From Chromera velia (taxonomy: Eukaryota; Sar; Chromeraceae), in contig JAHBMJ010001153.1 of NCBI GenBank assembly GCA_018398765.1, forward strand, positions 1 through 34,843: a stretch of DNA of 34,843 bases, given 5' to 3'. The translations under genes and the position numbers were made by a program. This document shows positions 1 through 11,028 of this stretch, in pieces (position 1 is the stretch's first letter; every line of letters begins with the position of its first letter). The notes under the pieces were generated by a model. It ran no database searches, had not been told where the DNA came from, and saw only the letters and a program-made list of their open reading frames with translations.

Positions 1-50
1 GGACACGCATGCACGCACGCAGACAGATGCACGCACACGGACTCACACAG

Positions 51-86
<36 letters not shown>

Positions 87-230
87 GCGCGCACACGTAC
101 ACGTACAGGCACAGATACGCACGCACGCACGCACACACACAGACGCACGCACACGTACAGGCACACACAGACACACACAGACACACACAGAATCACACAC
201 AGAATCACACACACACACGCACACACACAT

Positions 231-273
<43 letters not shown>

Positions 274-477
274 CAAACACGGCACACAACACACACGCAC
301 ACACTCTTACGGCACCAGTCTCTCTCTCTCTCACACACACACACACACTCTTACGGCACCAGTCAAGCAGTATGGACTCACAGTGAAACTAACCACGATT
401 GCAACAACGGAATGACAAATGAAAGAAAGTAAACATGTTCGACTCCACTGCTTTGACTGTTCTCATCTCATCTCATC
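1..477. repeat. CA/GA-rich simple-sequence block
   Basis: No gene seen. About 1-230 is an irregular (CA)n/(CACG)n tract, 236-268 is (GA)n, and 318-348 is (CT)n followed by (CA)n. The segment ctcttacggcaccagtc occurs twice (303-319 and 348-364), so part of the block is a short direct duplication. A pentanucleotide TCTCA run at about 463-480 touches the stop codon of the next gene. Open frames here are only His/Thr/Arg repeats produced by the dinucleotide. Confidence 0.9.
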
Positions 478-2364
478 TCACTTGACTTTTGAAGGTCCTC
501 TGAGAAGGTAATCCTGTGCAGACTGTACAGAAGCGGATCTGGACTCTTTTGCAAGGTCCGATGGATCCTCCACAGGAACCTCACGAAGCTCCTGGTTTGA
601 GCTCCAGAAGCTCGAAGGGCCGGATTTCTTTTCTTCCTCCGGCCCTGCGGCCTCGTTGTCCGGGGCGCGGCTGTTGACGGCAGCCGCTTGGGGTGTGAAT
701 GCCCTCAAAAGGGAAAGAAGCCTCGCCTCCTCGTAGGCGTTCATGGGAAGTCCATTGATGGATGAGATTTTCACGGGAGGCCGGGAGCTCGTGAGCTCTC
801 GGGCCTGAATGACCAGGTCGGTCCTCTGGCCGTCCGGACCCCGGCTCACCTGGAGGGCCCGCTCCTCTTCCTGGGCCGCAAGCACTATGTCTGTCTTCTG
901 GCCTGTGGAGAGACCTGGCCAGACGGGCATGCTCACATTCTTCCCGTTGGAAGGCGTGGGCACAGGCCAAACGCGAAGACCGAGAAGGTCGGGAAGTGCG
1001 AATTTAGCCACGAAATTATTCATCCAATCAATGTCCGCAGGAAGGTCTTCCTCGAGTTTGAACACTCGGAGAGACTTAACCTGCTGCTCTTCTAAAAAGG
1101 TGGAGGGAGGGACTGATTGGAGGGTGTCGAAAACCTGAAGCTGGTTCTGTACCTCTCCGTCTCCCCGGCTGGCTGCAGTCTCAGCAGTCTGCTTGGTTGA
1201 ATGGAAGAGACTGCTGTCGCCCTTTCCCCCCTGTCTCTTTTCCCTCACTGCATCTACAGGGAAGTCGGTCGAATAGATGTAAGACTCCTGCACCACTACT
1301 TCCTTTTGAGTGGGTTCCTCGACTTCCCAGAGGGCAGTGTCTTTTCGAATTGCCTGCTTTCTTCTCTCCCACACAAAATGCTTCTCCTTATTCCTCATAG
1401 CCCTCTGCCGAGTCAGGAAAAACGGAAACCAACGACGGGGCTGCCACCACTCCCCCTTTCTCCAAACTAGAATGAACTGCTTCGTCTTTGTCACTGCCCT
1501 CACATCCTTCCAGTCGATTACTGTAGGACGAGAGAACATATACCCAGCTATAGAGTGGCCCCGGAAAGAGAGGCGCCCAGCCCGCGCATCCAAAACCACG
1601 CGACTGCAAAAAAGCCGAGAGAGAAATTTCAAATTCAGAAAGAAAACCAAATACCCCGAAGCTGCTACTGCGACTGCGATTTCGGGTGCCAGGTATCCCC
1701 AGTACCCGAAGAGCATCAGCACATTGGCTGAGGCCGTCAAGTAGGCCATCACCTTGATGTTGTTCCATATGGCTGCCTCCCCCTGCTGGCACTGGTGGAG
1801 AACATGCACACCCTCCACCTTCCGATTCGCGCCCTCTCTCGCCATCAGCTGGGCCTCCTCCATCTCTAGCTCTCGGAGGGTGACCTGCAAATGAACAAAT
1901 CAGACACAAACATAAATAATACCGAATGTATTTACGGTCTTCAACTATCGCGATACCCGTCTGCATGGAGTGGGAAACTGACCAACCTTCAGGTTACTCC
2001 GCCCTCCTTTGAGGAAGGCAGGGACGGTTGCGGCTGTCTGTAGCCTCAGTTCCTTCCCGTCTCTGCCAACGATCAGAGTGCCAGATGTCACATCCTCATC
2101 TTCTTCCGCCTCTGTCTTCGTGCCTGAATCGTTTTCGTTTTTCCCCACCTGTACTGACGAGACGGGAGAAGTCGTCTTGGCCTTCGGAGACGTTTCAGAG
2201 GCTCGACTGCGTTTTCGTTTCTCGGCAGTGCGCGAAGCTGCCGCAAAAGCTCTAGGGAAAGGGGAGGACAACCAGAGGCGCGGAAATGAGGGTAGAGGAG
2301 CGATGCTGCCATGCCGCTGAGAGAGGCAGGCCGCCCGAACGAACGTTCCTCGTATTCTCAGCAT
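478..2364 (-). CDS. putative organellar two-helix membrane protein
   Basis: Two exons, 2364-1987 and 1884-478, joined in phase 0 across a 102-bp intron (donor AAG/gttggt, acceptor tttgcag). The product is 594 aa. I start at the ATG at 2364 because it is the only ATG in the open frame before the intron. The N-terminus (about residues 1-45) is Arg/Ser/Ala-rich with no acidic residue, as in a mitochondrial or plastid presequence; a Lys/Glu/Ser-rich linker follows to about 100. Two hydrophobic helices lie at about 170-190 (VMAYLTASANVLMLFGYWGY) and 194-214, separated by a short loop, then a beta-rich segment (VVLDARAGRLSFRG) and a long polar tail. Hairpin-then-beta topology recalls the TMEM70/TMEM186/TMEM223 group of mitochondrial assembly factors, but I see no diagnostic motif, so this is only a suggestion. 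The gene is divergent from the alternative oxidase. Its stop lies inside a TCTCA repeat. Confidence 0.7.
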
Positions 2365-3325
2365 GCAGCCGTCTCCGATTCTGCCACATACAAAAAAGAG
2401 AGTGTTCTGGACACAGAGGCCAGCTAGTTGTAGAAGGACGACGCACGTCTTTTTCAGACATTCCTTCAATGATGATGACAAGTTTCCGGGTTTGTGTGAA
2501 CCTCCAAAGCCTGCTACATTGAAAGCCAAACGACTGTCAATCTGCCAGATGAAGCTGGACACCCCCCGTTTCTTTGCATGGCGCAAATTAAAGGAAGTGG
2601 GGTGCCTGTATAGGGCGCATTTCGAGCGCCCATCTGCATGCGCTCCTTGATCTGACGCACTCCGTGCGAATGGCCCGGAAAGCGATCAAAATTAACTCCA
2701 TTTGTTGTGTTAAGTGCCCCCTCAGCTCTATTTCCGGGACATGCATCTGCGTGCGTCAGATTTTTCAATCGGACGCTCGACGTCATTCGCGCGCTCCCAC
2801 CTCAACTCTTTGTAAGTGCCCCTCAGCTACGCTTTCCGGGCCACCTCCGAGGGCAGTGCCAGTGCCGTCAGTAAGCTTTGAGGCCCTAGGAATTTATTAA
2901 TAGAAAACTGCATAAAATGATGAGCCACATTTTTTTCGCACGCGCATGCAGGCAACTCTTTCTCTATACCGGATCGAGTTGAGGCACTCACCTGACGGAA
3001 GTGTGTCACGACCTTGCGCGCGCGTGGAGCGCACTTTGTCGTGCGCGCACGTCGTTCACGTTTTTGCACCGTGGCGAAGCGGAATCTCGCATTGAACCAA
3101 TTCTGTGCTGGAAGCGTTTTGACATCGGACATCCTCAGACAAACTGTACAATAGCGACAATTTCTTGCTTCCTCAATCGTTTTCTGCCCAACTTTCTAGG
3201 CTAAGTCCGTGCTGACGCTCTGACCCGTCTTAGTCATTCTTCAGTCGAATTCGACAAAGCGCACGAACTGTCACCAAGTGTTGCTTACATAATTCCAACC
3301 GAAACAAACCCACACCGACAATCTA
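2365..3325. other. shared upstream region of two divergent genes
   Basis: This 961-bp gap lies between the start codons of the minus-strand membrane-protein gene and the plus-strand alternative oxidase, so both promoters should be here. No TATA box was recognised. Two similar blocks of about 35 bp, each containing aagtgcccc(c)tcagct and ttccggg, begin near 2710 and 2814. A 10-bp inverted pair, tctgacgcac (2651-2660) and gtgcgtcaga (2751-2760), flanks the first of these. The segment 3010-3060 is rich in CGCGC. The regulatory role is inferred from position only. Confidence 0.5.
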
Positions 3326-5532
3326 ATGCTTTCCATTGCTCTTCGCAACTCACTCAGGGCAAAGACCCTGGTGAGGCCCCTTCTTGCTTCCCCACCTTTC
3401 ACTCGTTTGATGGCAACGGCTGTCGGCCTTCCTCAGCCCCAGGTCAGGCAATCCGTTGGCAGTCCGCCCCTTTTCGAAGACTTACTTTCTTCTCCAAAAA
3501 TTGTCAATTGTGCTGGCCCTTGAGGTCTCCCCTGATTTTTCACACCTTTTAACGTCTTTCGTCTTACGATTCCTTCCTGTGACTGCAGACGAAGGCGCCA
3601 AAGATGCTCTCTGCAACAGCAAAGCCATCTGTTGCAACTGAGGACACCCCACCTGTTGTTCACTTCAAGAGCCAACAGAAGACCATCCATCCTCTCGATG
3701 CACCTTCAGCGGTAGGCAAGGGCACGAAACACCTTCTTTGGATGGGCTGACATGGGCTGCGCAGCGGGCAGCGCAGCGTGCTGTGTGCAACATCCGAATT
3801 CCTCAAACAACAGTTGAACAACACTTTTGCAACATCAGTACCGTCCCTTTCACCTTTTGTCAGAGAACCCCGAATGTCTTTCCACATGTACGTTTCCTCT
3901 GCTCTTGCATGTGCTTTTTGTCTTGCATAGACACTAGAACTTCACTCACGACCAGTCTTTCGTGTCCACAAACGGTTTCCGGCATGTATGCGTTTGACCT
4001 CAAGCACTATATATCCACAAGGTATCATCACCCTTCGCTTTCCTGCAGACACCCGAGTACCTCCTTCCCCACACTGTTTGGGACGAAGAGGCTGTGAACG
4101 CCGTTACTGTGACCCACAAGCCCCCGAAGAAGATCACAGAGCACTTGGCGTACCGCCTGGTCATGACAATGCGCACGGGGTTTGACATCGTCTCCGGGTA
4201 TTACTTCGGTCGGCTTTCCGAGAACGGGTGGGTGATCCGCATGACCTTCCTCGAGACCGTCGCTGGAGTGCCCGGCATGGTTGGAGCCATGGTTCGTCAT
4301 CTGAAGTCCCTCGGGTACATGCGCCGCGACTACGGGTGGATCCACACGCTCCTCGAGGAAGCTGAGAACGAGCGTATGCACTTGATGGTGGCACTTCAGA
4401 TGAAGTCAGCCGAGTCACTTGCTGTGTTGGTCGAATAGATGGGGTCGGGTGTATATTTATACCGTCAAACAGACAGGCAGGCAGTCACGCAGGCAACGAG
4501 ACAGGCAGAAAGAGAGATAAGAAAGGTGGACATCAATGTCAGAAGGCGGCCCTCTAGCTGTATGCTGCATCCAAGAATGGTCATACTCACTCCTTTTGCG
4601 TTCCTCCCCAAGCCACTTACCACAGAACAACTCGTGATTGTGGTTGAACACATCCGAGGAGGGTCCCGTTTCCCATCTATAGCACACGACAGGATGACCA
4701 GCAGCAACAGCCCATTACAGAAACTAAAACTGCATGGTGAACCGACTTGTCAGAGCTCCGTCAAATCACACTTGTGCTCTCTGACTGATTCTTTGAGTGT
4801 TTGCAGAAAGCCTGGGCTCATCTTCCGATCAGGTGTCCTCCTGACCCAGGGCCTGCTGCTCCCAGTGTACACCTGCCTCTACCTCCTGTCCCCCTCTTTC
4901 TGCCACTCGTTCGTTGGGTATCTCGAGGAAGAAGCAGTGAAGACCTACACAAAGTGGATCGCAGAAATCGATGCCGGACACCTGCCCAAATTCGCAAACG
5001 CACCCGCACCCCCCGTCGCCATCCGTAAGTCGCCCTTCCAAAACCTTTTCTTTCCTTTGTCTTATCCCTCTTTTTACTACACCAATCGAAATGCCTCGAC
5101 AATGTAGTTCAATTCTATTTCTGGCCTTTGTGCCGGTTTGACAAATTGAAGGTGAAGACAACCGACCCTACTCCCACGCTCAAAAGTTACGAAAAACGCA
5201 AACAAATTTCTCGTTTTACTTGTTCCCATTTTGCGATTTTCGCTCTCATCTTACACATTTCTTCCCTTAACCTCCCCTCCCCCCGCCAGAACCTCCCTCG
5301 TGCCTTCGCTGCTTCTGACGAACCCCTCATTCTCCCTTTCCCCCACTCGCAAACTCGCTGCACGGTACAGACGCTCTGTACGCTATCTGGCAGTTTTCTT
5401 GCTTGCCTACTTGCCTGCCTGCCTGTGCTTTGGCCTGTCGGACCAAAAACAACGTATACTGTGTCGGTCCGTTCCTCTACCCCCCTGCCCCTTTGTGTTT
5501 TTGTGTGGATGCCTGTCTGCATGCATTGATGC

Positions 5533-5580
<48 letters not shown>

Positions 5581-5608
5581 ATGTGTGCTTAAATGCATTC
5601 ATGCACAC

Positions 5609-5666
<58 letters not shown>

Positions 5667-6155
5667 TTTTTCTTTTTTTCTTTTTTTTGGTTTTTGTTTT
5701 TTGAATTTTTTTGTCTTGTCTTCTTTTCTTCTCTTTCTTGTCTTGAGTGGAAGCAGCAGAGGAGTAGCGTGTGAAACCAGCGATCACGTGAAAGTCTGTC
5801 GGGAGGTGGAGAGGCAAGGGGCGCTTAACTCTCACCTTTCGGGCCCCCTGCCCACTTTGTCTGAGTTGTCGTGATGTTCTTTTGTCTTTGTTGCTTTCTT
5901 TCTTTTTGTCTATTGTGTTCATGAAGAAAAGAAGGGAGAAGAAGAAACATATAGTCTGTCTGTCTGTCTGTCTGAAAGAAACCATATGGTATGTCTGTCT
6001 GTCTGCCTACAGGCTATTGGGAGTTGAATGAGAACGCGACAATTCGCGACATGCTCCTGTCTGTGCGAATGGATGAAGCCCACCACAGAGAGGACAACCA
6101 CCAGTTCTCTGCCATGCAGCACAATGACGACAACCCCTTCCCCAAGGGATACTGA
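3326..6155 (+). CDS. AOX: mitochondrial alternative oxidase (ubiquinol oxidase)
   Basis: Five exons: 3326-3442, 3589-3711, 4049-4404, 4807-5024 and 6013-6155. The phases join cleanly to 318 aa. The enzyme is a di-iron carboxylate protein of the inner mitochondrial membrane that oxidises ubiquinol and reduces oxygen to water without pumping protons, bypassing complexes III and IV. All ligand motifs are present: LET (E149), ENERMH (E188, H191), YLEEEA (E239-E241) and RMDEAHHRE (E293, H296). The N-terminus (MLSIALRNSLRAKTLVRPLL) is a typical mitochondrial presequence. The length is normal for the family. The N-terminal regulatory cysteine of plant enzymes is absent, as is usual in protists. The third exon would read into a stop soon after its donor (CAGATGAA/gtcagc); splicing there restores the family sequence QMKKPG. 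The last intron (988 bp) carries GT and CTGT microsatellites. Confidence 0.97.
5536..5670. repeat. GT / ATGT / CTGT microsatellites in last AOX intron
   Basis: (GT)n at about 5537-5563 runs into (ATGT)n to 5583. After a 25-bp break, (CTGT)n with CTGTTTGT variants occupies 5609-5668, followed by a T-rich tract to about 5745. A further CTGT run lies at 5954-5974 and another at 5991-6006, six bases before the acceptor of the last exon. All lie within the intron. Confidence 0.9.
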
Positions 6156-8485
6156 TCGTCCAACGTGCACACATTATCTTCGATCTGCATGACCCGACAA
6201 CAGCCCTTCATGATGCCGCCATGCACGACGACAGCACAGCCTGTCTTCCTCTAGTGAGAAAGACGCTTTGCACTGCTCTGCCTTTGCATCTACTTCAAAT
6301 CTGAATTAGATTCACAACGCATTTTCGAATAGAGTCGTTTTGTTTTTTCGATCCGTATGTGTAAGCAGGCAAGGTGGATCCTCGAATCGTTCGAATTCAT
6401 GTACTTCTAGACATACACTCAGACGTATTGATGAATGGCTCCCCAAAAATCGGCTTCCCAGACACAGTAGACAAACAAGATAGCCATCACATGAACAAAA
6501 ACAGACAGCAAGGCCAGTGGGTCGAAAAGGCTACTGCTGGACCCGAGCAGCCAGACAGACAGCCTCGCATGAACACTGACAAAGAAAGAAAGGGAAGAAG
6601 AGAGGAGGGGGGGTTGTGGTTTACCTACACACTGCCATTCAGAGTTCTGGTCAAAGGCTAGCGTTCAAAGCTTTTCGGGACTTTGATACATGTGTCGTCA
6701 CTCAACCTCTCCCTCTCATAGATTGCCTCGAATGAATGTATTTTTCTCGTCCGTGTTCAAAAAAATGCCTGTGATGGAAATACCAGTTGTTCAGTCTTCT
6801 TGCCTGACAGATGGTTTTTCTCTTCTGCACGAGTGCTCAAATGCGAATCGCATCGTGCACTTAGTCAAGTTCAACAAAATTTTTCGACGTGCGTACATAT
6901 ACGTTGAGAGGGATCATGACATGGCATCGACCTTTTCGATAATATCCGCTCTCTGGTGGGGGAGGCACTCGTGGGTGCATGTTTTGTTCCTCAGCGTTGC
7001 AGAACCGATCGATTGTTAGCTTCGGTATCCTTCCATTTTTCTGACATTTACTTGATTGCATGCGTGCCTGTTCAATCCCCATAACTCATACAAGCCAGTG
7101 CCTCTACATGTCAGTCAATGAGACAGTCATGCATGCGACGTCACGAGAGTCGGCGTGAAAGTTTGCACGTCATCATGACTGATGCGCAAAGCATGCTGCA
7201 TTCATGCATGCACTCCAAGTCGCAGAGCAAGAGTTACGCAGTGCATTGCCTTTTGATTGAGCCGGTAGACAGACTAGCATATCGACCGTCACTGTCGGAG
7301 AATGACCGATTTGCAGTCGAGCGAACGACTGGTGGACGGCTCTCAGGCTTGACGGCTGACAAAGCTAGTGGCGGAGCGGAGGACTCGGACAGACTGGACA
7401 GTCCAAACTTGAAGCGCTGGCGACCAAAGAGTTTTTCTGTTCAAATAACAGATCAAGTTCCATCACGTCTGCATGACTGTAAAACGCATGCACGTATGAT
7501 CCAGGTGTTTGTGGCATTGTCCCTAGCATTGTCTGGCATGCATATGCCACCAGATCTGCTAGCAAATCTGGCTCCATGTCACTCAAGAAACCAGTTAAGA
7601 AATTTAGACTAGCTGCTAGACTAGCTGTAAACTAAGCCACCTTTATCGATCTCTAGATTGATCTAGCTAGAAAAGATTTAATTCAAAAGAGATGGCAGAT
7701 AAATGCGTGTATGGGTGACTCTATATATCTAGGCATATCACAACAAAAAAAAAAGTAAACCAGAATTGGCTTATAAATTGTTTCTAAAATTATTTTTTTC
7801 TTTTTTTTTTTGTACAATACCTAAGCAACAGTTCTGCAACACTAAAACAACCGTTGTGCAACACTTGAACAACAGCTGTTTGTTACCTAACATCGTCGGC
7901 AAAAAAAAAAGAAGCGAGAATTGATGTTTTTACATTTTTTCTTTTTTTCTGTGATATGCCTAGCTATATATAAAAGACAGCTAATGCGTAAGTGCATGAG
8001 CTGGTGCATGGATAATTAGATAAGCAAAGTGATATGCGCATTTTCCCATACATATAACAAACTTTTTAGGACTTTCAAACAAGTACAGTTTTATGTTTTG
8101 ACAAAATTAGGCCTGTTATATGCTTTGCCGAATAGTGACTATGTATTTATTTGTACGGTGCATGTTATTGAACAATTCGAAGTTCGTGCCAGTGTGTATG
8201 TTGAACACTTTGTTCAAAAACTTGTCCTGTTATGACATAATGCCGGTGAAGGCAACTATAAAATCTGTCTTCTGTAGTCAATGTCTGCAAAAACAGACTG
8301 TATGCTATGAGATTTGCGCGATGGGGATCCCATTAATGGGCACACCACAAACTCAGCTTCACCAGCATGTTCACCAAGCGCTGTATTGCAACGCCGCCAC
8401 ATGTATCCGATTTTTTTAATTTGTTGACGATCGAATGAAAACTTTGAAAGCAGAGGATCGAAGGAGACGGTCCTATACAGGCCGA
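6156..8485. other. convergent intergenic region, no confident gene
   Basis: The region lies between the stop codons of the alternative oxidase (+) and the cysteine-rich protein gene (-), so it should hold both 3' UTRs. An open frame of 164 codons starts with ATG at 7118 on the plus strand. It has no splice context, homology or composition that I can use to support it, and I do not call it. The part from about 7600 to 8420 is AT-rich and contains the inverted-repeat element at 7722-7972. Confidence 0.5.
7722..7972. mobile_element. MITE-like element with terminal inverted repeats
   Basis: The left end reads tatatatctaggcatatcac (7722-7741). The reverse complement of the right end is tatatatagctaggcatatc followed by aca, so the two ends share ctaggcatatcaca exactly, and both continue inward into A-rich tracts. 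The whole element is about 250 bp with no coding frame. The interior (about 7826-7885) has three imperfect copies of a caacagttctgcaacact-like motif. Flanking TA-rich sequence makes the target duplication ambiguous. Size, structure and lack of coding capacity suggest a non-autonomous DNA transposon. Confidence 0.5.
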
Positions 8486-10196
8486 CTACAAAATGTGAGT
8501 AAAAGCAAAGAAAACCAAAAACCCCAGAAGGGCCCCACTCAGCTTCTCTCGCACAGAAGACGAACTTTCGCCCCCCAGGAAAGCCCCCCCTGAGTTCTCT
8601 GTCCCTCCGCTTGAGGATGGAATAGACGGGGGAGCATTCGATGCCTCCGTCGCTCCTGTCGTTCCTGTTGAGCCCCCACCCCCCCCTGCGAGAGTGGACG
8701 AAAGCTGCTCGGGTGTCTGGTCTCCTGTCCATGAGGTTTGGGAAGAGGAGGAAGCAGAGGAAGACCCAGAGCTGCTGTCGTACGCGCGGTCCTTCGCAAT
8801 GTCGCCTTCGTAGCTCACGCGTTTGGTATTGTCGTACAGCTCCCACTCCTCAAATGGCGCGCTTTCCTGCACAGAGGAAAGGCACCAAGAGGATCGAAGC
8901 ATTACCGACAGAGAAACGACTTGGGAGACGATCGGATAGATACGCAGACAGTCCTTAAGAGAAGGTATGCCAGGCCACAAGATGCATGCACACATACTGA
9001 CAGGAAGACATGCAGAGAATCACACAAACTGGCATACAGACAGACAGACGGATGGATAGACAAAGAAAAGAAGCACAAGGTTGTTTGCCTGGTTACATGC
9101 TAGCCATTCATCTCTTTTCCCATCACCTGCCCCTGCCCTCCTTGGAGCGAGTTTCCCTTTCAAATCGCCCCCCTCCACTGACACCCATACCCACCTGAGA
9201 ATGGATGCACGACTCCAGAGCCCGTGCACCTGGCAAAAGGGTGGTCTGGCTTCTTCCGCACGGCTCGCAGTAGAGCATGCCTGCAGGGAAGGAACATTTT
9301 GATCGCGTGTATCAATTGCAATGCTGAAGCCACACGTAGATGCCATTTCAGAAGAGCCACAGTGCCTGCTGCAGGGCTTCTTGAAGAGTCCGAAAAGGGT
9401 GGAGTTCTGAGGGAAGGAAAGTCAGCATTCGTACAAGGTCCTAGAGGCTGCGAAAAAGGAACTGGAAAGAGGGCGTTATGGGGGTGCCGAAATTGAATTC
9501 CCACCTCCTTGCAACGCAAATCGGTGGCAACTCACTCCAAGAAGCCCATTCTAGGAAATGTCTTATCTGCTTACCTGCTTTGTTCTGGAAGCTCCCATGC
9601 GGACACTCCTGACATCCCGGTTTTTCCAGCCACTTCTTTGAACCGTCTGCTTTCTCCACTTGGTACGGCCTCATGGCCCAGTAGGTTCCTGCTGGGCACG
9701 CGGAGCAACTCTTTCTGTCTGTGTTGGGGAGCTTTCCTGGAAGACACTCTTCACACGCCATCGACCCGAGAAGACTGAAGGTGCCCTCAGGACACAGAGT
9801 GCACATCGACGCGCCCTCTGCGTCCCCGAAAGTCCCTGCAGGACACGGTTGGCATGCGAACTTTTCCGGAAACCGCTCGTAGAGTTCCACCGTCATTCCG
9901 TCCCTGTTGGCATACTTCCCACGAGGACAAGGAACACATGTGGCCATTTCGGACTTCGGTTGGTGGTGTCCGTTTGCGCACATTTTACATTCCTCGGCAT
10001 CTAACTCGTCGCTGTAGAAATGTGGTGGACATGCAACGCATTTATTGTCTTTGGTTCTGTACTGCCCGATGATACATCCCATGAAGAGGATGTCTGAAAT
10101 GCCTGTATCATCGAGACTAGAGGCATGTGCGCTTTTGCTTGCCCAAAGCCCAAGAAGAATGCACGCGAAGGTTTGTTTGGAGGGCATGCAACACAT
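8486..10196 (-). CDS. secreted cysteine-rich (CxxC-repeat) surface protein, GPI-like tail
   Basis: Three exons, 10196-9575, 9280-9195 and 8866-8486, give 362 aa (introns gtaagc...cctgcag and gtgggt...gtgcag). The start is the ATG opening a signal peptide (about residues 1-25, core ACILLGLWASKSAHA). Residues 45-235 contain about nine CxxC pairs in the spacing CxxCPxGTF/CxPCPxGKY, the pattern of GCC2_GCC3 or ephrin-receptor-like repeats, which are frequent in extracellular proteins of alveolates. A Ser/Gly/Thr-rich stalk follows (about 260-340). The last 18 residues are hydrophobic (LSGALLGFLVFFAFTHIL) after small residues, as in a GPI-attachment signal; a C-terminal membrane anchor is the alternative. 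The exon 1 donor joins a second exon that completes the last cysteine repeat (YCEPCG), which supports the model. The ligand or partner is unknown. Confidence 0.85.
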
Positions 10197-11028
10197 CTTT
10201 ATTTGGAAGGTAGACTGGCAAGATGATGTTCTAGAAGGGGTACGGCGTGAGAGACTGCGAGAAGATGCCCCTCGCTGAAAGGCAAACGTGTGCAGCAATG
10301 GAATGACGGATCACGTGTCAATACACGCACATGCACACGCTTTGAAGGTGTGTAAAAGCCACACGTGTATACAGAATCCATGCAAACGAAACCAAGCTTG
10401 CATGCATGAAACGCAGCATGACTGCAAACAACAGTCAACTGATGGCCCGCGCGCGGGTTAATCTATTCATATACGGATTCCCACTCGCGCGTTATGCGCG
10501 CGGTCCGCGTCGGAGCGCTTGAAAATGTATTAATAAGTGGCGCGCGCGCGTCTGAAATTTTCCGCTGCGTACAACACAAAAGCCAAAATCAAATAAAATC
10601 AATGATCAAAAGTCCAGATTGAATTATGATTGAATTAGGGCATCGATTTTAATTCCTCTCGTTGTTGCCCAACGTTGTTCTTGCCACTGCTCGGATAACA
10701 ATGCAAGACTGATAGCTTCCAGGTGCTTCATCCAATGTTGAAGCAGTGAATCCACAGTCCTTCTATCGGCAGCCAAAGGTTTCTTTAGAATCATCTTTTG
10801 ACTCGATCAGGTTTCTGGTGTTCTGTTTGGCTGTTTGACAGACGTTGACACCATCCGTCCTCTTTTCCGATCTCTTTCTGGCCTCTTCGTCGAAGTAACC
10901 GACACGACCTGTGCAAGCAGGGGACTTAGACGTCTAAGAGGTCCAAGCCTTTCAACACTCCTGTGTCCAAACAGTTTGACTGAAGAATTTTCGGTTTGTG
11001 TCAGACCGGCTGTATCCAGTTCCTCAAG
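10197..11028. other. shared upstream region of cysteine-rich protein and kinase genes
   Basis: This 832-bp divergent promoter region has CGCG-rich runs at about 10447-10456, 10485-10505 and 10541-10552. Between 10560 and 10640 it becomes AT-rich. It contains one small open frame (10624-10794, minus), listed separately. No TATA box or other factor site was recognised. Confidence 0.45.
10624..10794 (-). CDS. possible 56-aa small ORF, unknown
   Basis: ATG to TAA on the minus strand, 56 codons, with a mixed composition and likely helical character (SLLQHWMKHLEAISLALLSE). An in-frame TGA lies shortly upstream of the ATG, so it is not simply the tail of a longer exon in this frame. It sits inside the divergent promoter region. 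It could be a small peptide gene, an upstream ORF in a 5' UTR of the cysteine-rich gene's neighbour, or chance. I do not recognise it. Confidence 0.2.
   Translation of the reverse strand: MILKKPLAADRRTVDSLLQHWMKHLEAISLALLSEQWQEQRWATTRGIKIDALIQS

Noticed and set aside
9-432. Open frames rich in His/Thr/Arg and Arg/Glu
   Set aside because: They are translations of CA and GA microsatellites, with no other coding feature.
4439-5107. 222-codon continuous frame across AOX intron 3 and exon 4
   Set aside because: The first half is intron read-through; only 4807-5024 encodes oxidase sequence.
7118-7612. 164-codon plus-strand ORF starting with ATG
   Set aside because: No splice context, motif or repeat relation; it lies in the shared 3' region of two convergent genes, so chance is the simpler reading. 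Transcript data could reverse this.
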